Source of the DNA: Mesorhizobium sp. GbtcB19
Lineage (GTDB): Bacteria > Pseudomonadota > Alphaproteobacteria > Rhizobiales > Rhizobiaceae
Direction: 5' to 3'
DNA length: 64,000 nucleotides
Assembly (NCBI RefSeq): GCF_019091085.1
Contig: NZ_JAGXJY010000010.1
Span: 62,001-126,000 of the forward strand
Under the pieces are notes generated by a model. The model was not told where the DNA came from, did no database searches, and saw only the letters and a program-made list of their open reading frames with translations. The position numbers and the translations under genes were made by a program. Positions 16,306 to 25,749 of the stretch are shown piece by piece; position 1 is the stretch's first letter; each line of letters begins with the position of its first letter.

Positions 16306-17166
16306 TCAGCTACGCCGATGCAGGGGCACGACTTTGTTGTCGGCATCAAGCAGCGCGTCGATCGACAGCGGCTCTTCGTTGAAGATCGTGCCGGCGAGCG
16401 CCGGGCGGGCAAGATGGAAACCTTGCAAAAGATCCACGCCGCCATCGAGCGCGACCCGCAGTTGATTGGCCTGCTCGATGCCTTCGACCAGCACCTTGGC
16501 GCCACGGTCATGCAGCATCGACACCAGGGGCCGGAAGAACCGCTCGGCCGCGGCATGGCGGCAGAACTCGGCGAACCAGTTGCCGTCGATCTTCACGATA
16601 TCCGGTAGAAGCAGGTTGATCCGTTCCTCGGTCGAATGTCCCGTGCCGAAATCGTCGATGGCGATACGGATACCGTCGCGCCGCATTTCGCGCACCAGGC
16701 TGGTGAGAACGCGGTCGTCGGCAGCCTGTTCGGTGATCTCGCAGACCAGCAGGCTGGGCTCCAGTTCGAGATCGCCGAGATGCTTGGTCATCAGCCGGAT
16801 CTCGGCCAGCGCCCGCCCGAGATGGTCGTTGATCATCGGGTTGTAGTTGAAGAACAGCATCAGCCCCGCGACGCCGATGTTGCGATAATTGCCGAGATGC
16901 AGCATCCGGCACATCGTTTCGACGAACAACCGGTCGGACGCTGGAACGCCGTCGAAGAAGGTCGACGGAGCCACCGGCTGGGCAATGCGGCGCGGCTCGA
17001 TCAGGCCCTCGACGGCGACCGCCCGGAGCTCCCTGCCCTGCGGCGCGAAGATCGGCTGGTAGGCGCTCCACAGCCGGAAATCGCCATAGATGCCGAACTG
17101 GAGACCGATCTCGTCAGCGAAGATCGCCCTGGCGACATTGCGCCGCCTCTCGCGCGCTTCGCTCAT
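16306..17166 (-). CDS. EAL domain protein (c-di-GMP phosphodiesterase-like), degenerate EAL motif
   Basis: A 286-residue protein consisting almost wholly of an EAL domain. Residues used for metal and substrate binding are mostly present: NYNP, CEITEQ, IDDFGTGHS, VKIDGNW, VEGIEQ and QGFHLARP. The signature itself is EGLIE instead of EALxR, so the conserved arginine is replaced by glutamate, which may weaken activity. ATG 17166 overlaps the stop of the preceding EAL gene by four bases (ATGA), so the two are coupled. No membrane or sensory domain is visible. Confidence 0.88.
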   Translation of the reverse strand: MSEARERRRNVARAIFADEIGLQFGIYGDFRLWSAYQPIFAPQGRELRAVAVEGLIEPRRIAQPVAPSTFFDGVPASDRLFVETMCRMLHLGNYRNIGVAGLMLFFNYNPMINDHLGRALAEIRLMTKHLGDLELEPSLLVCEITEQAADDRVLTSLVREMRRDGIRIAIDDFGTGHSTEERINLLLPDIVKIDGNWFAEFCRHAAAERFFRPLVSMLHDRGAKVLVEGIEQANQLRVALDGGVDLLQGFHLARPALAGTIFNEEPLSIDALLDADNKVVPLHRRS

Positions 17167-18065
17167 GGCGCGACCTTGCGCCCGAACACCCTGGCCTGCC
17201 GCGCCGTCGGCGCCGGGGTCGCCGGACTCGCGGCGGCCGGTTCCTTGCTCGCTTCGGTCGCGGCCTGCGGCGCGACCTTGCCGAAAACGCGAAAGCTGGT
17301 GGGGGCGAGCTCGGGCCGGGCAAGCACATAGCCTTGCACCATGGAGGCACCGGACCGCTCGGCAAGCTCCAGCTGCCAGCCTTCCTCGATGCCTTCGAAG
17401 ACGGTGCGAATGCCCTGGCTCTCGAAGCTGTGCACCATCGCCGTCAGCAACGCGAAGCCCGGGCCGGACTCCATCAGATGGGTGATCCAATGCGCATCGA
17501 ATTTGACGATGTCGGGCTTGAGTTCCTTGATCCGGTTGATGTCCGATTCATCGGCGCCGTAGTCGTCCACCGCAATGCGGAAGCCATTGGCCCTCAGCGC
17601 CTCGACGAAACCGTAGAGCGTTTCCTGCGAGGCCGACTTCTGCTCGGTGACCTCGCACACAATGCGGCGCGGATCGATGCCGGCTTCGTGCAGCACCAGC
17701 CGCATGTCGCGCAGCGCCTTGTCGGCGATGCTGCGATCGGTGAAGACCGACGGGTCGAAATTGACGAAGATGGACGCTTCTTCCGGCAGGCAGGCACCGG
17801 CGTTGAGAAGATGCAGCGTGCGCGTCAGCGCCTCGATATGCAGCCGGTCGCCGGCCGGGCAGGTGCCGAAAAATGTTCCCGGCGACTGCGACTCGCCGTC
17901 ACGGAACGGCCGGATCAGCCCCTCGAAAGCGGCGAGCGAAAGCTTGCCTTCCTTGAAGGCGAAGATCGGCTGGAACGCGCTCTGCAAGGTATAGATGCCC
18001 CAGACACCGGTCGAGGTGCCGTCATCATGACGGATGATATGGGCAAGCCCGATGCTGCGCGACAA
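17163..18065 (-). CDS. EAL domain protein (c-di-GMP phosphodiesterase-like)
   Basis: A 300-residue EAL-domain protein. The motif is EGLIR with the arginine kept, and VNFDP, CEVTEQ, VDDYGADES, VKFDAHW, FEGIEE and QGYVLARP follow in order, so hydrolysis of c-di-GMP is plausible. A low-complexity Ala/Pro tail of about 40 residues ends in RQARVFGRKVAP. The start is TTG 18065 with GAGGGACC upstream. It is first in a two-gene unit with the second EAL gene. No sensor domain is present. Confidence 0.88.
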   Translation of the reverse strand: MSRSIGLAHIIRHDDGTSTGVWGIYTLQSAFQPIFAFKEGKLSLAAFEGLIRPFRDGESQSPGTFFGTCPAGDRLHIEALTRTLHLLNAGACLPEEASIFVNFDPSVFTDRSIADKALRDMRLVLHEAGIDPRRIVCEVTEQKSASQETLYGFVEALRANGFRIAVDDYGADESDINRIKELKPDIVKFDAHWITHLMESGPGFALLTAMVHSFESQGIRTVFEGIEEGWQLELAERSGASMVQGYVLARPELAPTSFRVFGKVAPQAATEASKEPAAASPATPAPTARQARVFGRKVAP

Positions 18066-18286
18066 AGGTCCCTCGCTCCGCGAAACCAGCGGAATTCAAT
18101 CAGCCATCCTGCCAGCCAAGGGTTTACCGGCCGTTGATGAATTTAGTGTTGCCGCTCACCCAGGCTTGACCTTTGTCACGCCTCGTTGACCTCTGGCTCA
18201 TCGCACAATGCTTGCGCTTGGCGCGACGATGCGACATGAGAGGCGCCGCGGCCGCTCCTGGCCGCTTTCCTAGGAGACATTCTGTC

Positions 18287-19489
18287 ATGGCCTTTCTCGC
18301 CGACGCCCTTTCCCGCGTTAAGCCTTCCGCGACCATCGCGGTGACGCAGAAAGCGCGCGAGCTGAAAAATGCCGGCCGTGACGTGATCGGTCTCGGCGCC
18401 GGTGAGCCGGACTTCGATACGCCCGACAACATCAAGAACGCGGCGATCGAAGCCATCCGTCGCGGCGAGACCAAGTACCCGCCGGTGTCCGGCATCGTGC
18501 CGCTGCGCGAGGCGATCGCCAAGAAGTTCAAGCGCGAGAACAATCTCGACTACCGGCCGGAGCAGACCATTGTCGGCACCGGCGGCAAGCAGATCCTGTT
18601 CAACGCCTTCATGGCGACGCTGAACCCGGGTGACGAGGTCATCATCCCGCGCCCTTACTGGGTCAGCTATCCCGAAATGGTGGCGATCTGCGGTGGCACG
18701 TCGGTCTTCGCCGACACCTCGATCGACAATGGCTTCAAGCTGACGGCGGAGGTGCTGGAAAAGGCGATCACGCCGAAGACCAAGTGGCTCTTGATGAACT
18801 CGCCGTCGAACCCGTCGGGCGCCGCCTACACGGAGGCCGAGCTTCGGGCGCTGGCCGACGTGCTGCTCAAGCATCCGCATGTCTGGACGCTGACCGACGA
18901 CATGTATGAGCACCTGACCTATGGCGACTTCGTCTTCAAGACCATCGCCGAGGTCGAGCCGAACCTCTATGAGCGCACGCTGACCATGAACGGCGTGTCG
19001 AAAGCCTATGCCATGACCGGCTGGCGCATCGGCTATGCCGCCGGTCCTGTGCCGCTGATCAAGGCGATGGACATGATCCAGGGTCAGCAGACCTCCGGCG
19101 CCTGCACCATCGCGCAATGGGCTTCCGTCGAGGCGCTGAACGGCCCGCAGGATTTCATCGCCAGGAACAAAGCGATCTTCCAGGGCCGGCGCGACCTCGT
19201 CGTCTCCATGCTCAACCAGGCGCGCGGCATTTCCTGCCCGTCGCCGGAAGGCGCCTTCTATGTCTACCCGTCTTGCGCTGAGCTGATCGGCAAGAAGACC
19301 CGGGACGGTAAGGTCATCGACAGCGATGAGGCGTTCTGCGCCGAACTGCTCGAGGCGGAGGGTGTCGCGGTGGTGTTCGGCTCGGCCTTCGGCCTCGGCC
19401 CCAACTTCCGCATCTCCTACGCAACGTCGGACGCGCTGCTGGAAGAAGCCTGCACGCGCATCCAGCGCTTTACCGGATCGCTGACCTGA
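18287..19489 (+). CDS. aatA: Aspartate aminotransferase (pyridoxal phosphate-dependent)
   Basis: A 400-residue class-I aminotransferase of the rhizobial aspartate aminotransferase type, interconverting aspartate and oxaloacetate. It opens MAFLADALSRVKPSATIAV and shows LGAGEPDFDTPDNI, NSPSNPSGAAYTEAEL, and the PLP-binding lysine segment NGVSKAYAMTGWRIGYA. The start ATG 18287 follows TAGGAGACATT. Its length matches the subfamily. It stands alone, with its own terminator just downstream. Confidence 0.95.
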   Translation: MAFLADALSRVKPSATIAVTQKARELKNAGRDVIGLGAGEPDFDTPDNIKNAAIEAIRRGETKYPPVSGIVPLREAIAKKFKRENNLDYRPEQTIVGTGGKQILFNAFMATLNPGDEVIIPRPYWVSYPEMVAICGGTSVFADTSIDNGFKLTAEVLEKAITPKTKWLLMNSPSNPSGAAYTEAELRALADVLLKHPHVWTLTDDMYEHLTYGDFVFKTIAEVEPNLYERTLTMNGVSKAYAMTGWRIGYAAGPVPLIKAMDMIQGQQTSGACTIAQWASVEALNGPQDFIARNKAIFQGRRDLVVSMLNQARGISCPSPEGAFYVYPSCAELIGKKTRDGKVIDSDEAFCAELLEAEGVAVVFGSAFGLGPNFRISYATSDALLEEACTRIQRFTGSLT

Positions 19490-19515
19490 CCGGCACAGCC
19501 AGCCAACACCAGAAA

Positions 19516-19539
19516 AACCCGGCTTCGGCCGGGTTTTTT
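19516..19539 (+). terminator. Rho-independent terminator of aspartate aminotransferase gene
   Basis: The stem CCCGGC-TTCG-GCCGGG (19518-19533), with a stable UUCG loop, is followed by six T residues. It lies 27 bases after the stop codon and just before the convergent MFS gene. Confidence 0.95.
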
Positions 19540-19543
19540 GTTA

Positions 19544-21061
19544 CTACGCCTGCTGCTTTGCTTGCCTGGCAGAGCGTGCTTCGGCCGGCGCCAGCACGGT
19601 AATCAGCAACGCGGCGGTGAGGAACGCGCCGATCGCCGCCGTCAGCATCGCGGCATGGAAGCCGCCTGCGTAGGCAATGGTGAAAAGCTGGTGCACGCCG
19701 CTCTCGCCGATCGCTGCTTCGGTGGCAAAATCATGCCGCGCGATGGCGGCGCGAGCCAGCGCTTCGGCATTGGCGACGCCGGCATCGCCAAGGTAACCGG
19801 CCAGCAGACTGGTCGCCCGCATGCTCATCAGCGCGCCGAGCAGCGCGATGCCGATGGCAAGGCCGCTCTGGCGGGTGGCGTTGATCACCGCCGACACCAT
19901 GCCTGAGCGCTCGCGCGGCGCGTAGGACATGGCCGCGGCACTTCCAGTCGGGATCGCCAGCGAATTGCCGAGGCCGTTGATCGCGAACAGGAGGCACAGC
20001 ATCGCGTAGGGCGTCGACCGCTCGGCCCAACACATGCCGAGCATCGAAAGCCCGATCAGCGCATAGCCCGCCGTCATCAGAAGCGAATGGCCGTAGCGCC
20101 CGCTGAGGGCACCGATCCACGGCGAGACGACGATCTGGACAAGGAAGGCCGGCGCCATGCGCAGGCCGGTCTGTGTCGGCGACCAGCCCTGCACCTGCTG
20201 CAGGAACATCGAGAAGAAGAAGACGCTGGTGTAGGAGGCAAAGCCAAGCGCGAACGAGGCAACATTGGCGACGGCAAAGCGCACGTCGCTGAACAGGCCA
20301 AGCGGCAGCATCGGCCGCGGCGTGCGCGCCTCGAAGCCAAGGAAAATCGCCAGTCCGACGACGCCGACGACGAGCGCCGCGATGGTCTTGGGATCATTCC
20401 AGCCGGCCTCGCCGGCCGAGATCAGCCCGAAGGTCAACGCGCCCAGCCACAGGATGCTGAGCGCAAGCCCGACGAGATCGAGATGCGCGTGTTCCGGATG
20501 CGCCGTCTCGCTGATGGAGATGGCGCCGAGAACAACCGTGACGAGGCCGAGCGGCAGGTTGATCAGGAAGATGCTTTGCCAGCCGACCGACTGCACCAGT
20601 ATGCCGCCCAGCACCGGACCGACCAGCAGTGAGACGGCGGCGAACGAGGCCCAGCCGCCGATCACGCCGGCCCGCTCGCGCGGATCCGGGAACGCCTGTG
20701 TCAGGATCGACAGCGCGCCGGGAATGAGCAGCGAGCCGGCAATGCCTTGGACCACGCGCCCGGCAAGCAATGCCGTCAGGTTCGGCGCCACCGCGCAAAT
20801 CAGCGAGCCGGCCACGAAGATGCCGACGCCGCAAAGCCAGGAACGCTTGCGGCCGTAGCGGTCGCCGATCAGCCCCGACGACAGCATGAAGGCCGAAAGG
20901 CAAAGCGTGTAGGCATCGACCACCCATTGCAGACCGCCAAAATCGGTGTGCAGCGCCTGCTGGATTGTCGGCAACGCGACGTTGACGATGCTGACGTCGA
21001 GAAGTGCCACGAAGGAGCCGAGGTAAATGGCGGCAACGAGTGGCAATCGGCTCTTCGGCAT
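19544..21061 (-). CDS. MFS multidrug efflux transporter (DHA2 / 14-helix family)
   Basis: A 505-residue inner-membrane drug:proton antiporter with about 14 helices. The first helix carries YLGSFVALLDVSIVNVALP (motif D1), followed by GDRYGRKRSW (motif A) and the motif C glycine-rich helix GPVLGGILVQSVGWQSIF. The start ATG 21061 is preferred over an in-frame TTG at 21073; the ribosome-binding site is weak for both. The drugs exported are unknown. The cupin gene upstream is on the same strand and may be co-transcribed. Confidence 0.9.
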   Translation of the reverse strand: MPKSRLPLVAAIYLGSFVALLDVSIVNVALPTIQQALHTDFGGLQWVVDAYTLCLSAFMLSSGLIGDRYGRKRSWLCGVGIFVAGSLICAVAPNLTALLAGRVVQGIAGSLLIPGALSILTQAFPDPRERAGVIGGWASFAAVSLLVGPVLGGILVQSVGWQSIFLINLPLGLVTVVLGAISISETAHPEHAHLDLVGLALSILWLGALTFGLISAGEAGWNDPKTIAALVVGVVGLAIFLGFEARTPRPMLPLGLFSDVRFAVANVASFALGFASYTSVFFFSMFLQQVQGWSPTQTGLRMAPAFLVQIVVSPWIGALSGRYGHSLLMTAGYALIGLSMLGMCWAERSTPYAMLCLLFAINGLGNSLAIPTGSAAAMSYAPRERSGMVSAVINATRQSGLAIGIALLGALMSMRATSLLAGYLGDAGVANAEALARAAIARHDFATEAAIGESGVHQLFTIAYAGGFHAAMLTAAIGAFLTAALLITVLAPAEARSARQAKQQA

Positions 21062-21175
21062 TATGAATTCCAATCTGTAACCGCCCGAAGGGCTGCATCG
21101 CGCGGCGATACGATTGAGCGCGGCAGAGGCAACGGACAGGGCTGCGAAATGCTGGAAGTCGGCTGGCAGCGCCAG

Positions 21176-21571
21176 TCAGCCGCCATATTGTTCGTTGGAA
21201 ACTTCTTCCAGCCAATCGGCGTGGACGCCGTCCAGTGCCTCCTGCATGGCGATATGGGTCATGGCGGTTTTCGATCCGGCGCCATGCCAGTGTTTTTCGC
21301 CCGGCGCGAAGGAGATGACGTCCCCTGCCCGAATCGTCTGGATCGGTCCGCCCCAGGTTTGGGCAAGCCCGGCGCCGGCGGTGACATAAAGCGTCTGTCC
21401 GAGCGGATGCGTGTGCCAATGCGTGCGCGCGCCGGGTTCGAAACTGACCAGCGTCGCTCTGAGCCGCGCCGGCGCTTCCTTGTCGATGATCGGCGTCTGC
21501 AGCACCCGCCCGGTGAAATAGGTCTCCGGCGCAATGATCGTCGGCACGCTGCCGCACGCAATGATCTTCAT
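21176..21571 (-). CDS. Cupin domain protein
   Basis: A 131-residue single-domain cupin. The metal-binding motifs are present: HWHTHPLGQTLYV (motif 1, with two histidines) and FAPGEKHWHGA (motif 2). It resembles the cupins fused to or found with carboxymuconolactone decarboxylases. The function is unknown. It lies 114 bases upstream of the MFS pump gene on the same strand. Confidence 0.88.
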   Translation of the reverse strand: MKIIACGSVPTIIAPETYFTGRVLQTPIIDKEAPARLRATLVSFEPGARTHWHTHPLGQTLYVTAGAGLAQTWGGPIQTIRAGDVISFAPGEKHWHGAGSKTAMTHIAMQEALDGVHADWLEEVSNEQYGG

Positions 21572-21878
21572 CGTTCAATCCTCGGATCGTTGATTGGACA
21601 AAAGCCGCGCACGGCGTCTCGCGGTCCAGTTTCATCCTATAGAGGGGTTGTTGCAACCAGCTTGAAGCTGTCGCTGAACAATACCCTCAGTCTCATGTTC
21701 GAGTATTCACCCCAAGCGCAGCATTAGGCTGTCTGAATATTGTCATAAATCGTTGCTTTTTAACCATAAAACCGCGGTCTTCATCCTGTCGCGCAAGAAT
21801 GGTGCGAAGCGAAAGCCGCGCTCAGTGTTTTTTAACGGCTGAGGTCCTAGCCATGCCGCGTGCTGTGGAGGCGCGGAC
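21572..21878. other. Divergent intergenic region between cupin and GGDEF-EAL genes
   Basis: This stretch of 307 bases holds no gene that I can support. It must carry the promoters for the cupin gene (minus) and the GGDEF-EAL gene (plus). Parts are AT-rich (around 21735-21775, with TGTCTGAATATTGTCATAAA), which suits a promoter. No clear operator or riboswitch is seen. Confidence 0.4.
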
Positions 21879-23408
21879 ATGAGTATCTTGGCGACAATCA
21901 AGGATCACAGCGGCCGCGTCTATCGCGGCATCCAGGCTTTGCTCGCGATGAGCATCGCCGCCACCGGGCTCGCCGCCTTCGCGCTGACGGAGAACGCCTC
22001 TCGCGCCGGCGCTCTGACGATATCGGCGGCATCGACCTTAATGGCGCTTCTGGTGTTGATGTATATGCGCTCCAGTGTCGTCCAGCGCCTGCAATCGGCG
22101 GAAGACGCCGAGGCCGAGAAGCACCGTTTTCTCACCGTCGACGCCATGACCGGCGCCATGACCCGGCGCTACTTCATCGAAGCGCTGCGCGACCGGCTGG
22201 GCGGCTTGCGCAACCGCCGCCAGGCGAGCCTGCTTCTGATCGACCTTGATCATTTCAAGCAGCTCAACGACACGTTCGGCCATCAGTTCGGCGATCTGGC
22301 GCTGGCGTATCTGGTCGCGGAAGCGCAGCGCATCTTCGAAGACGGCGTCATCGGCCGGCTCGGCGGCGACGAGTTCGGCGTCATGGTTCCGCATGGCGAC
22401 GTCGCCCTCCTCAACAAGGACGTCCGTCGGCTGCTGGATGCGATGCGGGCCGGCAAACGGCATGAAGGCAAGATCATTCCGCTATCGATCTCGGTGGGCG
22501 TCGCGCTTGCGCCGCTGCATGCTTCGAACGGCACCGAATTGATGATGCTGGCCGACCTCGCGCTCTACGAAAGCAAGGCGGGCGGCCGAGGCCGCGTCAC
22601 CGTCTTCGACGAGGAGATGCTGTCGGACAAACGCTATCGCCGGCTGGTGGAGCGCGAGCTGCGCGCCGCGATCTACCTTGGCGAATTGGAACTACACTAC
22701 CAGCCGATCGTCGATCCCGACGGCTCGGTCGACGCGCTGGAGGGGTTGATCCGCTGGCGTCATCCCGTGCGCAGCCTGATCTCGCCGGCCGAATTCATCC
22801 CGATCGCCGAGCGCTCGACGCTGATCGACATGATCGGCGAATGGGTCTTCAAGCGCGCCTGCGCCGATATCGGGCATTTTCCCGGACGGCGCATCTCGAT
22901 CAACGTCTCGGGCGAGCAGCTGAAGCGCGACGAGATCGTCACGATGTGCGACCGGGTCCTGCGCGAAACCGGACGGTCCGCGTCGCAGTTCATCATCGAG
23001 ATCACAGAGACAGTGGCGACAGCCGCGACGCCCGAGGTGCTGCGGCGCCTGGAGGCGCTGCGCGGCCTCGGCTTCCATATCGCGCTCGACGACTTTGGCA
23101 CTGGACATTGCGGCTTCAACTATCTGAAGTCGCTGCCCATCGACAGCGTCAAAATCGACCGCTCCTATATCCGCAGCCTGGCCCATGACCAGGTGGCGCA
23201 GATCTTCGTTTCGGCGCTTGCCCAGATCGCACGCATCCAGGACATCGCCATCGTCGCCGAGGGCGTGGAAACGGCGGAGGAGTTCACCCTGGCCAAGACC
23301 GCCGGCTGCAGCCGCTTCCAGGGTTATTTCTTCGGCAAGCCGGCGCCCCGCGACAAGGCAAGCGCACTGTGTGTCGCGGCTCGCGAACCGCTGGCCCTTA
23401 CAGCCTGA
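21879..23408 (+). CDS. Membrane GGDEF-EAL bifunctional c-di-GMP protein
   Basis: A 509-residue protein with two N-terminal membrane helices (about 20-65), then a GGDEF domain and an EAL domain. The cyclase motif RLGGDEFG is intact, preceded by LLIDLDHFKQLND. The phosphodiesterase domain keeps EGLIRWRHP, INVSGEQ, EITETVA, DDFGTGHCGFNY, VKIDRSY, AEGVET and QGYFFGKP, so both activities are possible. No periplasmic sensor domain is visible. ATG 21879 follows GGAGGCGCGG. It is the third c-di-GMP gene within 8 kb. Confidence 0.92.
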   Translation: MSILATIKDHSGRVYRGIQALLAMSIAATGLAAFALTENASRAGALTISAASTLMALLVLMYMRSSVVQRLQSAEDAEAEKHRFLTVDAMTGAMTRRYFIEALRDRLGGLRNRRQASLLLIDLDHFKQLNDTFGHQFGDLALAYLVAEAQRIFEDGVIGRLGGDEFGVMVPHGDVALLNKDVRRLLDAMRAGKRHEGKIIPLSISVGVALAPLHASNGTELMMLADLALYESKAGGRGRVTVFDEEMLSDKRYRRLVERELRAAIYLGELELHYQPIVDPDGSVDALEGLIRWRHPVRSLISPAEFIPIAERSTLIDMIGEWVFKRACADIGHFPGRRISINVSGEQLKRDEIVTMCDRVLRETGRSASQFIIEITETVATAATPEVLRRLEALRGLGFHIALDDFGTGHCGFNYLKSLPIDSVKIDRSYIRSLAHDQVAQIFVSALAQIARIQDIAIVAEGVETAEEFTLAKTAGCSRFQGYFFGKPAPRDKASALCVAAREPLALTA

Positions 23409-23556
23409 CGAAAAATGACGGCCTGACGAACCCAAGCCGGCGAACATCCTATTTTTCTTGCCCTCCCGGCAAACCCGTGTGACGATGGTTTTGGGCAGGG
23501 GTGGATAAACCCCGTCCGCGACGGCCGAACAGGCCGGCCGCCGCTCTGCACAGGGT

Positions 23557-23596
23557 GCGATCGGACGCAAAACCGGTTTCCACTTTTGCTGATCGC
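23557..23596 (+). repeat. Short palindromic Rhizobiales repeat
   Basis: The element is bounded by GCGATC and GATCGC and contains GCAAAACCGGTTTCCACTTT. Its reverse complement shares the AAAAGTG...CCGGTTTT core with the elements at 11863 and 13847. It lies in the 220-base gap before the EF-G-like gene, which otherwise shows no gene. Confidence 0.75.
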
Positions 23597-23628
23597 TCTC
23601 TTGGGAAACGCCTGAGTGGAGGTCAGCC

Positions 23629-25677
23629 ATGGGTACTCGCGCCGGAGGACGACGCACGGGACCGAAATGCATCGCCATAGTCGGTCCCTTTGCAAGCGGT
23701 AAGACGACACTTCTCGAAGCAATACTCGCCCGCACGGGCGCCATTCCCCGCCAGTCGCCCGTTTCATCGGGCAACACCGTTTCCGATCATTCGCCCGAGG
23801 CCCGCGCCCACGCCATGAGCGTCGAGGCGACCTTCGCCACCACCGATTTCATGGGCGAGCAGCTCACCTTCGTCGATTGCCCCGGCTCCATCGAATTCGC
23901 CTTCGAGGCTGAACCCGTGCTTGCCGCTTGCGACCTCGCGGTCGTCGTCGCCGAGGCCGACGAGAAGAAGATTCCGGCGCTGCAGCTGATCATGCGCAAG
24001 CTCGACGATCTCGCCATTCCCCGCGTCCTGTTCCTCAACAAGGTCGACAAGGCGATTGCGGGCGTACGCGAGACGCTGAAGATGCTGCAGCCGGCAAGTT
24101 CGGTGCCGTTGCTGCTGCGCCAGATTCCGGTGCGCAAGGACGGTGTCGTCATCGGCTCGATCGATCTGGCCCTGGAGCGCGCCTACATCTACCGCGAATA
24201 CGCCGAGAGCGAAGTGGCCGAAATTCCGGGCGACGACAAGGCACGCGAACTGGAAGCGCGTTTCTCCATGCTGGAGACGCTCGCCGACCATGACGACCAC
24301 CTGATGGAGCAGTTGCTGGAGGAGATCGAGCCGCCGAAGGATGCGATCTTCGACGATTTGTCGGCCGACCTGCGCGCCGGCGCGGTGACGCCGGTGCTGA
24401 TCGGCACCGCCGAGAAGGGCAATGGCGTGTTGCGCCTGTTGAAAGCCATCCGCCACGACGCTCCGGATGTCGAGGCGACGAGGAAGCGCCTCGGCGCGCC
24501 GGACGGCCAGACGGTGGTGCAGGTGATGAAGACCATCCACACCGCGCATGGCGGCAAGCTTTCGGTGTCGCGCGTGCTTTCCGGCCAATTGGCCGACGCG
24601 GCCGAGCTCTACCTTTCCAGCGGCGATACCGCGAAGGTCTCCGGCATCTACAGGATGCTCGGCAAGGACCAGTCGAAGCTGACCTCCGCCAAGGCGGGCG
24701 ATACGGTCGCGCTCGGCAAGCTCGACAACGTCAAGACCGGCCAGACGCTGGGTTCGGCCAAGGGCGGCATCCGGCCGCTGGTGGCGCTGGAGCCGCCGCA
24801 GCCCGTCTTTGCCTTCGCGCTCCGCCCCAAGGAGCGCAAGGACGAGGTCAAGATGTCGGCGGCCATCCAGCGGCTGGCCGAGGAAGATCCCTCGCTCAGT
24901 CTGCGCCACAACCAGGACTCGGCCGAAACCGTCCTGTCGGGCCATGGTGAAATGCATCTGCGCGTGGTGCGCGAGCGCCTCGAGGGCAAGAACCAGATTC
25001 CGATCGAGGGCCATGCTCCGGCGGTGCCCTACCGGGAAACCATCCGCAAGTCGGCGCAGCAGCGTGGCCGCCACAAGAAGCAGTCCGGCGGCCACGGTCA
25101 GTTCGGCGACGTGGTGATCGAAATCAAGCCGATGCCGCGCGGCACCGGCTTCCAGTTCTCCGACACCATCACCGGCGGCGTGGTGCCGAAGACCTATATC
25201 CAATCGGTCGAGACCGGCATTCGCGACTATCTGAAGACGGGTCCGCTCGGCTTTCCGGTCGTCGATGTCGCCGTCAACCTGTCGGACGGCTCCTACCACG
25301 CGGTGGACTCCTCCGACATGGCCTTCCAGATGGCGGCGAAGCTGGCGATGAAGGAAGGCATGGCCGCCTGTTCGCCGGTTCTGCTCGAGCCGGTGATGAA
25401 GGTCGAGATCGTCACGCCCTCCGACGCGACCTCGAAGATCATCGCGCTGATCCCGCAGCGCCGCGGTCAGATCCTCGGCTATGACGCCCGGCCCGACTGG
25501 CCGGGCTGGGACGTGGTCGAGGCGACCATGCCGCAAGCTGAAATCGGCGACCTGATCATCGAGCTACGCTCGGCCACGGCCGGTGTTGCCAGCTACAAGG
25601 CCGCTTTCGACCACATGGCCGAACTCACCGGCCGCCTTGCCGATGAGGCGATGAACGCCAACGGCAAAGCCGCCTGA
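23629..25677 (+). CDS. Elongation factor G-like GTPase
   Basis: A 682-residue paralogue of translation factor EF-G with all five domains. The P-loop is GPFASGKTT, G3 is DCPG instead of the usual DTPG, and G4 is NKVDK. Later domains show SGHGEMHLRVVRERL (domain III), GGHGQFGDVVIEIKP and MPQAEIGDL (domains IV-V). The switch-I threonine region is divergent, so this is probably not the main translocase. EF-G-like second copies are common in Rhizobiales; their role is not settled. ATG 23629 lies just downstream of GGAGGTCAGCC. Confidence 0.88.
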   Translation: MGTRAGGRRTGPKCIAIVGPFASGKTTLLEAILARTGAIPRQSPVSSGNTVSDHSPEARAHAMSVEATFATTDFMGEQLTFVDCPGSIEFAFEAEPVLAACDLAVVVAEADEKKIPALQLIMRKLDDLAIPRVLFLNKVDKAIAGVRETLKMLQPASSVPLLLRQIPVRKDGVVIGSIDLALERAYIYREYAESEVAEIPGDDKARELEARFSMLETLADHDDHLMEQLLEEIEPPKDAIFDDLSADLRAGAVTPVLIGTAEKGNGVLRLLKAIRHDAPDVEATRKRLGAPDGQTVVQVMKTIHTAHGGKLSVSRVLSGQLADAAELYLSSGDTAKVSGIYRMLGKDQSKLTSAKAGDTVALGKLDNVKTGQTLGSAKGGIRPLVALEPPQPVFAFALRPKERKDEVKMSAAIQRLAEEDPSLSLRHNQDSAETVLSGHGEMHLRVVRERLEGKNQIPIEGHAPAVPYRETIRKSAQQRGRHKKQSGGHGQFGDVVIEIKPMPRGTGFQFSDTITGGVVPKTYIQSVETGIRDYLKTGPLGFPVVDVAVNLSDGSYHAVDSSDMAFQMAAKLAMKEGMAACSPVLLEPVMKVEIVTPSDATSKIIALIPQRRGQILGYDARPDWPGWDVVEATMPQAEIGDLIIELRSATAGVASYKAAFDHMAELTGRLADEAMNANGKAA

Positions 25678-25720
25678 ACAAGTCGGCCTGCCTGAGCGGT
25701 CTTGCCGCTGAAGATATGAA

Positions 25721-25749
25721 AACGGCGTCCGGATGATCCGGACGCCGTT
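25721..25749 (+). terminator. Palindromic terminator-like hairpin after EF-G-like gene
   Basis: Positions 25721-25734 (AACGGCGTCCGGAT) and 25736-25749 are exact reverse complements. The hairpin lies about 45 bases after the stop codon but is followed by TCCTATTG, not a T-run, so termination efficiency is uncertain. Confidence 0.6.

Noticed and set aside
23764..25536. A 590-codon open frame antisense to the EF-G-like gene
   Set aside because: Arg/His-rich and without family signatures; the plus-strand gene is unambiguous.
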